Part shown: positions 8,999 to 20,761 of the stretch, one piece after another | Position numbering within the stretch: the first letter of the stretch is position 1 | Layout of the letters: each line of letters begins with the position of its first letter | Assembly: GCF_020831405.1 (NCBI RefSeq) | Contig: NZ_JAJHPU010000018.1 | Location: 1-64,000 of the forward strand | Direction of reading: 5' to 3' | From: Pseudomonas oryzagri | Lineage (GTDB): Bacteria > Pseudomonadota > Gammaproteobacteria > Pseudomonadales > Pseudomonadaceae | DNA: 64,000 nt | Notes under the pieces: model-generated | Told to the model about the DNA's origin: nothing | Database searches by the model: none | Seen by the model: only the letters and a program-made list of their open reading frames with translations | Translations under genes and position numbers: made by a program

Positions 8999-10051
8999 AT
9001 GGCTTTCTCACCAAGACCGGGCTTCCGGCTGGCGCTGGCCGCCACCCTGCTGGCGCTGCTAGTGGTGATGCTCGGCGCCTACACCCGTCTGACCCATGCC
9101 GGCCTCGGTTGCCCCGACTGGCCCGGTTGCTACGGCTTCATGGGCGTTCCGCAGAGTTCCGAGCAGCTCGCCCACGCCGAGCGCCACTTCCCCGACGCGC
9201 CGGTAGAGGCGGAGAAGGGCTGGAACGAGATGGTCCACCGCTACTTCGCCGGCAGCCTGGGCCTGCTGATCGCCCTGCTGGCGCTGCTGGCCGTCCGTCA
9301 CCGCGGCCTGCCGGGCCAGCCGCTGAAGCTGCCGCTGCTGCTGTTGGCGCTGGTGCTTCTGCAGGCGGCCTTCGGCATGTGGACGGTAACCCTCAAGCTG
9401 TGGCCGCAGGTGGTCAGTGCCCATCTGCTCGGTGGCTTCGCCACCCTTGCCCTGCTGTGCCTGCTCAGCCTGCGCCTGTCCGGCGCGGTGCCGACGTGGG
9501 CCGGCGGCTCGGTGCGGCTGCGCGGTCTGGCGGCGCTGGGACTGCTGGCGCTGGTCGGGCAGATCGCGCTCGGCGGCTGGGTGAGCAGCAATTATGCGGC
9601 CATGGCCTGTACCGACCTGCCGACCTGCCACGGCCAGTGGTGGCCGGCCACCGACTTCGCCAATGGCTTCCATCTCGCCCAGCAGATCGGCCCCAACTAC
9701 CTCGGCGGCCAGCTCGACAGCGCGGCGCGTACCGCCATCCACCTCAGCCATCGTCTCGGCGCACTCCTGGTTGCCCTGCTGCTGCTGACCCTGGCTTGGC
9801 GCCTGTGGCGCGGCGGCCTGCCGCGCCTGGCCGGCCTGCTGCTGCTGGCGCTGACCCTGCAAGTCAGCCTCGGCATCGCCAATGTGCTGCTGCATCTGCC
9901 GCTGCCAGTGGCGGTGGCGCACAACCTCGGGGGCGCTGCGCTGCTGCTGGTACTGGTGGCGATCAACTACCGCCTGCGCCCGGCGCCGGCGCCGGTGAGC
10001 GTCGGCCTGCGCCTGGTGGTGCGCGGCAACTGCGACCTGCCACGGCTGTGA
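8999..10051 (+). CDS. ctaA: haem A synthase (Cox15/CtaA family)
   Basis: A 350-residue integral membrane enzyme that oxidises haem O to haem A. It has about eight helices arranged as two similar four-helix halves. The first half begins with GAYTRLTHAGLGCPDWPGC, with the conserved Cys pair in the loop; the second contains GGWVSSNYAAMACTDLPTC, with the matching pair. Haem-binding histidines occur in MVHRYFAGS, SAHLLGG, HLSHRLG and VAHNLGG. GGGGAGA is the ribosome site. It works directly after CtaB, the next gene. Confidence 0.93.
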   Translation: MAFSPRPGFRLALAATLLALLVVMLGAYTRLTHAGLGCPDWPGCYGFMGVPQSSEQLAHAERHFPDAPVEAEKGWNEMVHRYFAGSLGLLIALLALLAVRHRGLPGQPLKLPLLLLALVLLQAAFGMWTVTLKLWPQVVSAHLLGGFATLALLCLLSLRLSGAVPTWAGGSVRLRGLAALGLLALVGQIALGGWVSSNYAAMACTDLPTCHGQWWPATDFANGFHLAQQIGPNYLGGQLDSAARTAIHLSHRLGALLVALLLLTLAWRLWRGGLPRLAGLLLLALTLQVSLGIANVLLHLPLPVAVAHNLGGAALLLVLVAINYRLRPAPAPVSVGLRLVVRGNCDLPRL

Positions 10052-10094
10052 GCGGGCGCCGGCAAGGAACAACGACAACAAGGGGATGAAGGCC

Positions 10095-11000
10095 ATGACC
10101 ACACTGGTACACGAGCGCCAGACCCGGGCCGGCTGGCACGACTATCTGGAGCTGACTAAACCCAAGGTGGTGGTGCTGATGCTGATCACCTCGCTGGTCG
10201 GCATGCTGCTGGCCAGCGACGGCTGGGTGCCGTGGAGCGTGCTGCTGCTGGGCAACCTCGGCATCGCCCTGTGCGCCGGCGCGGCGGCGGCGGTCAATCA
10301 TGTGGTCGACCGGCGCATCGACGCCTTGATGGCGCGCACCCGCCTGCGCCCGCTGGTCGCCGGTCGGGTCTCGCCGCGCGCGGCGCTGCTGTTCGCCTTT
10401 GTCCTGGCGCTGGCCGGTCAGGCGCTGTTGCTGGCCGCCACCAACCCGCTGACCGCCTGGCTGACCCTGGCCTCGCTGGTCGGCTACGCGGTGATCTACA
10501 CCGGCTTTCTCAAGCGCGCAACGCCGCAGAACATCGTCATCGGCGGCATAGCGGGGGCGGCGCCGCCGATGCTCGGCTGGACCGCAGTGACCGGCCACCT
10601 GGACGCCGAGGCGCTGCTGCTGGTGCTGATCATCTTCGCCTGGACCCCGCCGCACTTCTGGGCGCTGGCCATCCACCGCAAGGACGACTACACCAAGGCG
10701 GAGATCCCCATGCTGCCGGTGACCCACGGCGAGCGCTACACCAAGCTGCACATCCTGCTCTACACGCTGATCCTGTTCGCCGTCAGCCTGCTGCCCTTCG
10801 TCATCCACATGAGCGGACCGCTGTACCTGGCCGGCGCCGTGCTGCTCGGCGCGCGCTTCCTCGACTGGGCCTGGGCGTTGTACCGTGACAGCCGACCGCA
10901 GGCTGCGCTGAGGACCTTCAAGTACTCTATTACCTACCTGTTCGCCCTGTTCATCGTCCTGCTCGCCGATCACTACTTCGCCCTGAACCTGAGTCCATGA
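10095..11000 (+). CDS. ctaB: protohaem IX farnesyltransferase
   Basis: A 301-residue UbiA-superfamily enzyme making haem O from haem B. The first Asp-rich site is NHVVDRRIDALMARTRLRP (about residues 70-88), and the second lies in HRKDDYTKAEIPMLP. It has about nine helices. I prefer the ATG at 10095, since AAGGGG stands 9 bases before it; an in-frame ATG at 10086 touches that site. Its stop overlaps the start of the sco gene (ATGA), so translation is probably coupled. Confidence 0.94.
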   Translation: MTTLVHERQTRAGWHDYLELTKPKVVVLMLITSLVGMLLASDGWVPWSVLLLGNLGIALCAGAAAAVNHVVDRRIDALMARTRLRPLVAGRVSPRAALLFAFVLALAGQALLLAATNPLTAWLTLASLVGYAVIYTGFLKRATPQNIVIGGIAGAAPPMLGWTAVTGHLDAEALLLVLIIFAWTPPHFWALAIHRKDDYTKAEIPMLPVTHGERYTKLHILLYTLILFAVSLLPFVIHMSGPLYLAGAVLLGARFLDWAWALYRDSRPQAALRTFKYSITYLFALFIVLLADHYFALNLSP

Positions 11001-11629
11001 CCCGCATCCACAAGACCGTTCTGCTCCTCGTCGCCGCCATCGCCGTGTTACTCGGCCTCACCGTCAGCAAGGTGCTCAACGGCCCGCAGCAGGCCGACCC
11101 GGTAGCGCTGGCCGACGCCGGTATCATCCTCCTGCCGCAGAGCCGCGCCCTGCCGGCGCTCAGCCTCACCGACGAGAACGGCCGGCCGCAGGCGGTCGAC
11201 CAGCTCAAGGGGCGCTGGACGCTGCTGTTCTTCGGCTACACCTTCTGCCCGGATATCTGTCCGACCACCCTGGCCGAGCTGCGCCAGGTGCGTAGCCAGC
11301 TGCCGCCGGAGGCGCTCGCCCGCCTGCAGGTGACCATGGTCAGCGTCGACCCGGCACGCGACACACCCGCGCAGCTCAAGCAGTACCTCGGCTACTACAA
11401 CGCCGGCTACAGCGGGCTGACCGGCGAACTGGCGGACATCCAGACGCTGGCCAACGCGGTGAGCATCCCCTTCATTCCCGGCGACACCCGCCAGGAGCAC
11501 TACACCGTCGACCACAGCGGCAACCTGGCGTTGATCGGTCCCGACGGTCGCCAGCGCGGCTTCCTTCGCGCCCCGCTGAACCCGGCCAAGCTGGCGGCGC
11601 AGCTGCCGCAGGTGCTCAAGCAGGAGTGA
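10997..11629 (+). CDS. senC: SCO1/SenC copper chaperone
   Basis: A 210-residue protein that delivers copper to the CuA site of subunit II. One N-terminal helix (residues 8-27) anchors a periplasmic thioredoxin-like domain with Cys84 and Cys88 in FCPDICPTT and the conserved His in the region QEHYTVDHSG. The start overlaps the ctaB stop by 4 bases. It is the last gene of the oxidase cluster and is followed by a strong terminator shared with the convergent spu operon. Confidence 0.94.
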   Translation: MTRIHKTVLLLVAAIAVLLGLTVSKVLNGPQQADPVALADAGIILLPQSRALPALSLTDENGRPQAVDQLKGRWTLLFFGYTFCPDICPTTLAELRQVRSQLPPEALARLQVTMVSVDPARDTPAQLKQYLGYYNAGYSGLTGELADIQTLANAVSIPFIPGDTRQEHYTVDHSGNLALIGPDGRQRGFLRAPLNPAKLAAQLPQVLKQE

Positions 11630-11669
11630 GGGGCGGGTCCCGCCGAAGCCGGATTGTCGGCTAGAAACG

Positions 11670-11699
11670 ACAAGGGCCACCCCGCGGGGTGGCCCTTGT
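11670..11699. terminator. bidirectional terminator between sco and spuH
   Basis: A 30-bp perfect palindrome (ACAAGGGCCACCCCG and its complement) between convergent genes. Its core is nearly identical to the terminator at 34363-34406. Confidence 0.85.
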
Positions 11700-11724
11700 G
11701 CATGCTGGCCGGGGAAAACGCCGC

Positions 11725-12570
11725 TCAGGCGCCCTTCACCGTTTCCTCCATGGCCTGCTGGATGGCGCGCTTGCGGTGCTCCTCGGCGCGCCGGCTGAAG
11801 TACCAGGCGCAGAAGGTGAACAGCGACACCACCAGCAGGATCAGGCTGGCCACCGCGTTGATCTCCGGCTTCACGCCCAAGCGCACGGCGGAGAAGATCT
11901 CCATCGGCAGGGTGGTGGAGCCGGGGCCGGAGACGAAGCTGGCCAGCACCAGGTCGTCCAGCGACAGCGCGAACGACATCATCGCACCGGCCGCCAGCGA
12001 GGGCGCGATCATCGGGATGGTGATCAGGAAGAACACCTTCCACGGCCGCGCGCCCAGATCCATGGCCGCCTCCTCGATGGACAGGTCCAGCTCGCGCAGG
12101 CGCGCCGACACTACGATCGCCACATAGGCGGTGCAGAAGGTGGTGTGGGCGATCCAGATGGTCATCAGACCGCGCTCGGCCGGCCAGCCGATCAGCTGAC
12201 CCATGGCCACGAACAGCAGCAGCAGCGACAGACCGGTGATCACCTCGGGCATCACCAGCGGCGCGGTGACCATGCCGCCGAACAGCGTACGTCCGCGAAA
12301 ACGCGGAATGCGGGTGAGCACCAGCGCGGCCAGGGTGCCCAGCGCGGTGGCGGCGATCGCGGTATAGCAGGCGATCTCCAGCGAGCGGCCCACGGCATTC
12401 ATCAGCTGGGCGTTGTCGAGCAGGCCGAAGTACCAGTGCATCGACCAGCCACCCCACACGGTGACCAGGCGCGAGGCGTTGAACGAGTAGATCACCAGGA
12501 TCAGCATCGGCAGGTAGATGAACGCCATGCCGGCGATCAGCATGAAGCTCGAGAAGCTGAAGCGCTTCAT
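11725..12570 (-). CDS. spuH: polyamine ABC transporter permease SpuH
   Basis: A 281-residue permease of the PotC/PotI type with six predicted helices. The cytoplasmic EAA loop, which contacts the ATPase, is [21 protein letters not shown]. With SpuG it forms the membrane channel for putrescine and spermidine. GGAGGTCACGCC gives it a strong ribosome site, which lies inside the 26-codon ORF at 12567-12647. It is the last gene of the spu run. Confidence 0.92.
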   Translation of the reverse strand: MKRFSFSSFMLIAGMAFIYLPMLILVIYSFNASRLVTVWGGWSMHWYFGLLDNAQLMNAVGRSLEIACYTAIAATALGTLAALVLTRIPRFRGRTLFGGMVTAPLVMPEVITGLSLLLLFVAMGQLIGWPAERGLMTIWIAHTTFCTAYVAIVVSARLRELDLSIEEAAMDLGARPWKVFFLITIPMIAPSLAAGAMMSFALSLDDLVLASFVSGPGSTTLPMEIFSAVRLGVKPEINAVASLILLVVSLFTFCAWYFSRRAEEHRKRAIQQAMEETVKGA

Positions 12571-12647
12571 GGCGTGACCTCCAGTGCCTTCGCCCGGTCG
12601 CGGGTGATCGAGGAAGAGGCCGGGCCCCAGCCAAACGATTTGTTCAT
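12567..12647 (-). CDS. 26-codon ORF linking spuG and spuH
   Basis: An ATG overlapping the spuG stop (ATGA) opens a frame of 26 codons ending in a TGA that overlaps the spuH ATG, again as ATGA. The ribosome site is GGAGGGC, 5 bases before the ATG. The peptide begins MNKSFGWGPASSS and ends KALEVTP, soluble and basic in the middle. It could act as a translational relay carrying ribosomes from spuG to spuH, or be a small protein. No homologue is known to me. Confidence 0.45.
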   Translation of the reverse strand: MNKSFGWGPASSSITRDRAKALEVTP

Positions 12648-13546
12648 AGCTTGCCCTCCAGCTCCTTCGCCTGGTTGCGGTTGAACAGAATGATCGGCAC
12701 CAGCAGGATCGCCAGCATCACCACCGCCAGCGCGGCGGCCACCGGCCAGTCGCGGTTGTTGAAGAATTCCTGCCACAGCACCTTGCCGATCATCAGCGTC
12801 TCCGGGCCGCCGAGCAGCTCGGGGATGACGAACTCGCCGACCACCGGGATGAACACCAGCATGCAGCCGGCGATGATGCCGTTCTTCGACAGCGGCACGG
12901 TGATCTTCCAGAAGCTGGTCAGGTGGTGCGCGCCGAGGTCGGCGGCCGCCTCCAGCAGGCTGGGGTCGTGCTTGACCAGGTTGGCGTACAGCGGCAGCAC
13001 CATGAACGGCAGGTAGGCGTAGACGATGCCGATGTACACGGCGAGGTCGGTGTTGAGGATCTGCAGCGGCTCGTCGATCAGGCCCAGGCTCTGCAGCAGG
13101 GCGTTGAGCAGGCCGTTGTTGCTGAGGATGCCCATCCAGGCGTACACGCGGATGAGGATCGCGGTCCAGGTCGGCATCATCACCAGCAGCAGCCATACCG
13201 TCTGCATTTCCTTGCTGGCGCGGCTGATGGCGTAGGCCATCGGGTAGCCGATCAGCAGGCACAGCAGGGTGCTGAGGGTGGCGATCTTCAGCGAGCCGAG
13301 ATAGGCGGCGAGGTACAGCTCGTCCTCGCTGAGGAACACGTAGTTGCCCAGGTTGAGCAGCACGGTGAGCTGGTTGTCGACCCAGGTGACGATCTCGGTG
13401 TACGGCGGGATGGCCACGTCGACTTCGGCGAAGCTGATCTTCAGCACGATGACGAAGGGCAGCAGGAAGAACAGCAGCAGCCAGAAGAACGGAACACCGA
13501 TGACGCAGTGGCGGCCGGAGGGCAGCAGGCGCTTGAGGGCATTCAT
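12644..13546 (-). CDS. spuG: polyamine ABC transporter permease SpuG
   Basis: A 300-residue PotB/PotH-type permease with six helices, the first at about residues 18-38 (VPFFWLLLFFLLPFVIVLKI). The EAA loop is LLEAAADLGAHHLTSFWKITVP. A periplasmic insertion follows helix 1. It pairs with SpuH. Its start overlaps the spuF stop by ATGA and its stop overlaps the 26-codon ORF, so the whole spuF-G-H segment looks translationally coupled. Confidence 0.92.
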   Translation of the reverse strand: MNALKRLLPSGRHCVIGVPFFWLLLFFLLPFVIVLKISFAEVDVAIPPYTEIVTWVDNQLTVLLNLGNYVFLSEDELYLAAYLGSLKIATLSTLLCLLIGYPMAYAISRASKEMQTVWLLLVMMPTWTAILIRVYAWMGILSNNGLLNALLQSLGLIDEPLQILNTDLAVYIGIVYAYLPFMVLPLYANLVKHDPSLLEAAADLGAHHLTSFWKITVPLSKNGIIAGCMLVFIPVVGEFVIPELLGGPETLMIGKVLWQEFFNNRDWPVAAALAVVMLAILLVPIILFNRNQAKELEGKL

Positions 13547-14694
13547 GATTGCAGAACCACTCCGCTGTCGTCGATCCAGGATACGTACACGGGATCGTTC
13601 CAGGTCGGCCGTTTCACGTGGCGCTCGGAGTTGGCCATGAACGCCTGCACCACCATGCCCGAGGGCAGCGCGACGTGGTACACCGAGTGGCCGCCGAGGT
13701 AGGCGATGTCCTGTACCTTGCCGGTCGACCAGTTGTAGTCGGCGTGCTCCAGCTCGGGCTTGTCCATGCTGAGCAGCAGCTTCTCCGGGCGCAGGGCGTA
13801 GCTGACGTGCTTCTCCTCGGCGCGGGTGGAGATGCCATGGCCGACGTAGATCGGCCGCTCCAGTTGCGGGCAGGCGATCATCGCGTGATCGGGCAGATCC
13901 TCGACCAGCTCACCCTCGAACAGGTTGACGTTGCCGATGAACTCGCAGACCAGGCGGTTGGCCGGGGTCTCGTAGATGTCCATCGGCGTGCCGACCTGGG
14001 CGATCCAGCCCTGGTGCATGATGGCGATGCGCCCGGCCATGGTCATGGCCTCTTCCTGATCGTGGGTGACCATCATGCAGGTCACGCCGACCCGCTCGAT
14101 GATCTCCACCAGCTCCAGCTGCATCTGCGAGCGCAGCTTCTTGTCCAGCGCGCCCATCGGCTCGTCGAGCAGCAGCAGCTTGGGACGCTTGGCCAGCGAG
14201 CGGGCCAGCGCCACGCGCTGGCGCTGACCGCCGGACAGCTGGTGCGGCTTGCGCTGGGCGTACTGGGTCATCTGCACCAGCTTGAGCATCTCGGCGACGC
14301 GCGTGGCGATCTCGTCCTTGGGCAGGCCGTCCTGCTTGAGGCCGAAGGCGATGTTCTGTTCCACGCTCATGTGCGGGAACAGCGCGTAGGACTGGAACAT
14401 CATGTTGATCGGCCGCTCGTAGGGCGGCAGGTCGGTGATGTCCTGGCCATCCAGGAAGATGCGCCCCTCGGTCGGCCGCTCGAAGCCGGCGAGCATGCGC
14501 AGCAGGGTGGACTTGCCGCAACCGGAGCCGCCGAGCAGGGCGAAGATCTCGCCCTTGTGGATGGACAGCGACACGTCGTCCACCGCGATCATCTCGTCGA
14601 ACTTCTTGGTCACCCTGTCGATCTTGACCAGCACTTCCTTGGCTTGCGGGACGCCGGTCAGGGCTTTGGGGTTGGCACTGGCGGTTGTTGCCAT
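13543..14694 (-). CDS. spuF: polyamine ABC transporter ATP-binding protein SpuF
   Basis: A 383-residue PotA/PotG-type ATPase that drives polyamine uptake. Walker A is GGSGCGKST, the signature LSGGQRQRVALARSLA, Walker B LLLLDEPMGALD, and the switch His lies in MVTHDQEEAM. The C-terminal third is the TOBE regulatory domain. GGGAG precedes the ATG at a good distance. The gene lies between the binding-protein genes and the permease genes, with 55 bp to spuE. Confidence 0.95.
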   Translation of the reverse strand: MATTASANPKALTGVPQAKEVLVKIDRVTKKFDEMIAVDDVSLSIHKGEIFALLGGSGCGKSTLLRMLAGFERPTEGRIFLDGQDITDLPPYERPINMMFQSYALFPHMSVEQNIAFGLKQDGLPKDEIATRVAEMLKLVQMTQYAQRKPHQLSGGQRQRVALARSLAKRPKLLLLDEPMGALDKKLRSQMQLELVEIIERVGVTCMMVTHDQEEAMTMAGRIAIMHQGWIAQVGTPMDIYETPANRLVCEFIGNVNLFEGELVEDLPDHAMIACPQLERPIYVGHGISTRAEEKHVSYALRPEKLLLSMDKPELEHADYNWSTGKVQDIAYLGGHSVYHVALPSGMVVQAFMANSERHVKRPTWNDPVYVSWIDDSGVVLQS

Positions 14695-14749
14695 TTACTG
14701 CTCCCTGAGCTGAATGTTTCGGCCGCAGGGCCGGGTCGGTTGAATGGGC

Positions 14750-17190
<2,441 letters not shown>

Positions 17191-17202
17191 TCAACGCCCG
17201 AC

Positions 17203-18561
17203 TTAGCCAAGAACTTCGCTGGCGGTCGCATCCAGGCACTTTCGCGCCAGGGTGATCAGCTCGTCGATCTGCTCCCTGGTGATCACCAGCGGCGGCGAGA
17301 TGATCATGGTGTCGCCGACCGCTCGCATGATCAGGCCGTTGCGGAAGCAGTGCTCGCGGCAGCGCATGCCGATGCCGCCCTCGAAACGGGCACGGGTCTT
17401 CTTGTCCTTGACCAGCTCCAGTGCACCGAGCATCCCCAGGCCACGGGCCTCGCCCACCAGCGGGTGGTCGGCGAGTTCCTGCCAGCGTTTCTGCAAATAG
17501 GGTGCCGTGTCCTGCTTGACCCGTTCGACGATCTTTTCGTCGCGCAGGATACGAATGTTTTCCAACGCCACGGCGGCCGCCACCGGATGCCCGGAGTAGG
17601 TGTAGCCGTGGTAGAACTCGCCGCCTTCGGCGAGGGTCTGCGCCACGTGGTCGCGGACGATCACCCCGCCCATCGGGATATAGCCGCTGGTCAGGCCCTT
17701 GGCGATCGGCATCAGGTCCGGCTCCAGGCCGTAGTACTGGCTGCCGAACCACTCGCCGGTGCGGCCGAAGCCGCAGATCACCTCGTCGGCGATGAACAGG
17801 ATCTGGTACTTGGCGAGGATCTGCCGCACCCGCGGCCAGTAGCTTTCCGGCGGGATGATCACTCCGCCGGCGCCCTGGATCGGCTCGGCGATGAAGGCGG
17901 CGACATTCTCCTCGCCGACCTCGAGGATCTTCTGCTCCAGCTGGTCGGCGGCCCACTCGCCGAACGCCTGCGGGTCCATCGCGCCGCTCTCGCCGTACCA
18001 GTACGGCTGCGGAATATGGGTGATGCCGGGGATCGGCAGATCGCCCTGCTCGTGCATGGCCTTCATGCCGCCGAGGCTGGCGCCGGCCACGGTGGAGCCG
18101 TGGTAGCCGTTGATGCGGCCGATGATCACCTTCTTCGCAGGCATCCCCTTGATCGCCCAGTAGTGGCGCACCAGGCGCAGCACGGTGTCGTTGGATTCCG
18201 AGCCCGAGCCGGTGAAGAACACGTGCTGCATGCCTTGCGGGGCGATCTCGGCGATCGCCTTGGCCAGCTCCAGCGCCGGCGGGTGGGCGGTCTGGAAGAA
18301 CAGGTTGTAGTACGGCAGTTCGAGCATCTGCCGATGGGCGACATCGGCCAGCTCGCGGCGGCCGTAGCCGACGTTGACGCACCACAGGCCGGCCATGCCG
18401 TCGAGGATCTTGTGTCCCTCGCTGTCCCACAGGTAGACGCCGTCGGCCCGGGTGACGATGCGGGTGCCCTTGGCGGCGAGCTGCTTGTAGTCGCTGAACG
18501 GTGCCAGCAGGTGCTCGCGGCTGAGGGCCTGCCACTCGGTGGTGGTGCGTTGCTGCGTCAT
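17203..18561 (-). CDS. spuC: polyamine:pyruvate aminotransferase SpuC
   Basis: A 452-residue class III PLP-dependent aminotransferase. Family marks: [12 protein letters not shown] (PLP phosphate), [14 protein letters not shown], the cofactor Asp in [15 protein letters not shown], and the Schiff-base Lys in [14 protein letters not shown] (near residue 285). It transaminates putrescine and cadaverine, giving an aldehyde that is oxidised toward GABA or aminovalerate. It is cytoplasmic. It lies between the ligase gene spuB and the binding proteins, matching the spuABCDEFGH order of P. aeruginosa. Confidence 0.94.
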   Translation of the reverse strand: MTQQRTTTEWQALSREHLLAPFSDYKQLAAKGTRIVTRADGVYLWDSEGHKILDGMAGLWCVNVGYGRRELADVAHRQMLELPYYNLFFQTAHPPALELAKAIAEIAPQGMQHVFFTGSGSESNDTVLRLVRHYWAIKGMPAKKVIIGRINGYHGSTVAGASLGGMKAMHEQGDLPIPGITHIPQPYWYGESGAMDPQAFGEWAADQLEQKILEVGEENVAAFIAEPIQGAGGVIIPPESYWPRVRQILAKYQILFIADEVICGFGRTGEWFGSQYYGLEPDLMPIAKGLTSGYIPMGGVIVRDHVAQTLAEGGEFYHGYTYSGHPVAAAVALENIRILRDEKIVERVKQDTAPYLQKRWQELADHPLVGEARGLGMLGALELVKDKKTRARFEGGIGMRCREHCFRNGLIMRAVGDTMIISPPLVITREQIDELITLARKCLDATASEVLG

Positions 18562-18606
18562 TGTTGTCGTTCTCCGCGCTAGGAAGTGGGGGGCGGGTGG
18601 CTGCCC

Positions 18607-19962
18607 TCAAACCGAAAGCAGCAGGAATTCGCGCTCCCAGGAGCTGATCACCCGCTTGAAGTTCTCGTTCTCGACCCGCTTGACCGCCACGTAGCCGCGG
18701 CAGAAGCGCCGGCCCAGGTAGCGTTCGAGCAGCTTGGACTGCTCCATGGCCTCCAGCGCCGCCTCCAGGGTCAGCGGCAGGCGCAGGTTGCGCCGCTGAT
18801 AGGCGCGGCCCTTGACCTGCGGGGTCGGGTGCAGGCCCTCGATCATGCCGATGTAGCCGCACAGCAGGCTGGCGGCGATGGCCAGGTAGGGGTTGGCGTC
18901 GGCGCCCGGCAGGCGGTTTTCCACCCGGCGGTTCTGTGGGTCGGCGTCGGGTACGCGCAGGCCGACGGTGCGGTTCTCCTCGCCCCACTCGACGTTGACC
19001 GGCGCCGAGGTGTCCGGCAGGAAGCGGCGGAACGAATTGACGTTGGGGGCGAACAGCGGCAGCGCCTCGGGGATCAGCCGCTGCAGGCCGGCGACATGGT
19101 TGAGGAACAGCTCGCTCATGCTGCCGTCCTCGCTGGAGAACACGTTGCGGCCGCTGGCGTCGAGCACGCTCTGGTGCAGGTGCATGGCGCTGCCCGGCTC
19201 GCCGGTCATCGGCTTGGCCATGAAGGTGGCGGTGACGCCGTGCTTGAACGCCGCCTCGCGCAGGGTGCGCTTGAACACGAAGATCTGGTCGGCCAGCTGC
19301 AGCGCGTCGCCATGGCGGAAGTTGATCTCCATCTGCGCGGAGCCTTCCTCGTGGATCAGGGTGTCCAGATCCAGGCCCTGCGCCTCGCACCAGGCGTACA
19401 TGTCCTCGAACAGGGCGTCGAACTCGTTGGCGGCGTCGATGGAGAACGACTGCCGGCCGGTCTCCTGGCGTCCGGAGCGGCCTACCGGCGGCTGCAGCGG
19501 ATAGTCGGGATCGTCGCAGCGCTTGGTCAGGTAGAACTCCATTTCCGGTGCCACGATCGGCTTCCAGCCGCGGTCGGCGTACAGCTTGAGCACCTGCTTG
19601 AGGACGTTGCGCGGTGCGAGGTCGGTGGGGTTGCCGACCTTGTCGTAGCTGTCGTGGATCACCAGGGCGGTCGGCTCGGCGGCCCATGGTATCGGGAACA
19701 CCGCGTTCTCGTCCGGGCGGCAGAACATGTCGATGTCGGCCGGGTCGAGCAGTTCGTAGTAGATCTCGTCGTCGACGTAGTCGCCGGTGACGCTCTGCAG
19801 CAGCACGCTCTCGGGCAGGCGCATGCCGCGCTCGGCGAGGAACTTGCTGGTCGGCGCGATCTTGCCGCGGGCGATGCCGTTGAGGTCGGTGACCAGACAC
19901 TCCACTTCGGTGATGCGGTTTTCCTTCAGCCAGTTGCTCAGCCGGTCCAGCTTGGTAGCCAT
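18607..19962 (-). CDS. spuB: gamma-glutamylpolyamine synthetase SpuB
   Basis: A 451-residue glutamine synthetase-type ligase (PuuA/PauA group) joining glutamate to putrescine or related amines with ATP. Visible GS motifs: EMEFYL, EGSAQMEINFRHGDAL, the ATP-binding FMAKPMTGEPGSAMHLHQS, and the Arg segment NSFRRFLPDTSAP. The start MATKLDRLSNWL at 19962 was chosen over an in-frame ATG 78 bases earlier, which would add a Ser/Lys-rich tail. It is paralogous to SpuI in the same locus. The amine it prefers cannot be read from the sequence. Confidence 0.9.
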   Translation of the reverse strand: MATKLDRLSNWLKENRITEVECLVTDLNGIARGKIAPTSKFLAERGMRLPESVLLQSVTGDYVDDEIYYELLDPADIDMFCRPDENAVFPIPWAAEPTALVIHDSYDKVGNPTDLAPRNVLKQVLKLYADRGWKPIVAPEMEFYLTKRCDDPDYPLQPPVGRSGRQETGRQSFSIDAANEFDALFEDMYAWCEAQGLDLDTLIHEEGSAQMEINFRHGDALQLADQIFVFKRTLREAAFKHGVTATFMAKPMTGEPGSAMHLHQSVLDASGRNVFSSEDGSMSELFLNHVAGLQRLIPEALPLFAPNVNSFRRFLPDTSAPVNVEWGEENRTVGLRVPDADPQNRRVENRLPGADANPYLAIAASLLCGYIGMIEGLHPTPQVKGRAYQRRNLRLPLTLEAALEAMEQSKLLERYLGRRFCRGYVAVKRVENENFKRVISSWEREFLLLSV

Positions 19963-20008
19963 AACGACCTCGGGTTTTGCCTGTCGGTGGGAATCCTTAC
20001 AGGATGGC

Positions 20009-20761
20009 TCAGTGCCGAGCCGCCCGCTCGCGGCAGGCATCGCCGAAGGCCCGGAAGATCGCCAGGTAGGCCGGATGCTCGGTCACCCGCCACTCCGGGT
20101 GGAACTGTACGCCGAGCGCGAAGCTCTTCGCCCCCTCTACGGAGAACGCCTCGATCAGCCCGTCCGGCGCCAGCCCCTCGACGCGCAGGCCGGCCCCCAG
20201 GCGCTCGACGCCCTGGCCGTGCACCGAGTTGATCTCGAACTGCGGCGCCAGGCCAAGCTCCTCGAGCAGCCCGCCGGGCTGCACCAGCAGCGGGTGGCGC
20301 AGGCCGTACTGGACCTCGAGCGGCGCCGCGTGGTCCTCGCGGTGGTCCATGAACGGCCCGGCCTCGTGCACGCGCTGGTGCAGGCTGCCGCCGAAGGCCA
20401 CGTTCATTTCCTGGAAACCGCGGCAGATACCCAGCAGCGGCACCCCGGCGTCCACCGCGGCGCGGATCAGCGGCAGGGTCAGGCCGTCGCGGGCCGGGTC
20501 GTGAGGGGTGCCGGGCGCGCTGCCCGGGCCCTGGTAGTGGTGCGGCTCGACGTTGGATGGCGAGCCGGTGAGCAGCAGGCCGTCGAGACGCGCGAGGAGG
20601 CTGGCGAGGTCGATCAGTTCGGGAATGGCCGGGATCGCCAGCGGCAGGCCGCCGGCGGCGACGGCGACGGCGCGCAGGTACTTGTCGCCGACGATATGGA
20701 AGGGATGCAGGCCGATCTCTTTACTGCAGGCGGTGACGCCGATCAGGGGCTGGAGAGGCAT
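20009..20761 (-). CDS. spuA: gamma-glutamyl-polyamine hydrolase SpuA (class I GATase fold)
   Basis: A 250-residue peptidase C26/PuuD-type amidotransferase that releases glutamate from gamma-glutamylated intermediates such as gamma-glutamyl-GABA. The nucleophile is Cys113 in LLGICRGFQEMN; the catalytic His/Glu lie in GVQFHPEWR near residue 223. GLLLTGSPSNVEP is the oxyanion region. I take ATG 20761 as start because MPLQPLIGVT matches the family start; a longer in-frame start at 20815 is possible, and neither has a strong ribosome site. First gene of the minus-strand spu run. Confidence 0.9.
   Translation of the reverse strand: MPLQPLIGVTACSKEIGLHPFHIVGDKYLRAVAVAAGGLPLAIPAIPELIDLASLLARLDGLLLTGSPSNVEPHHYQGPGSAPGTPHDPARDGLTLPLIRAAVDAGVPLLGICRGFQEMNVAFGGSLHQRVHEAGPFMDHREDHAAPLEVQYGLRHPLLVQPGGLLEELGLAPQFEINSVHGQGVERLGAGLRVEGLAPDGLIEAFSVEGAKSFALGVQFHPEWRVTEHPAYLAIFRAFGDACRERAARH

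Noticed and set aside
12567-12647. The 26-codon ORF as the true N-terminus of SpuH after a frameshift
   Set aside because: SpuH starts normally with [10 protein letters not shown] directly before its first helix, has a strong ribosome site, and family members do not need an extension.
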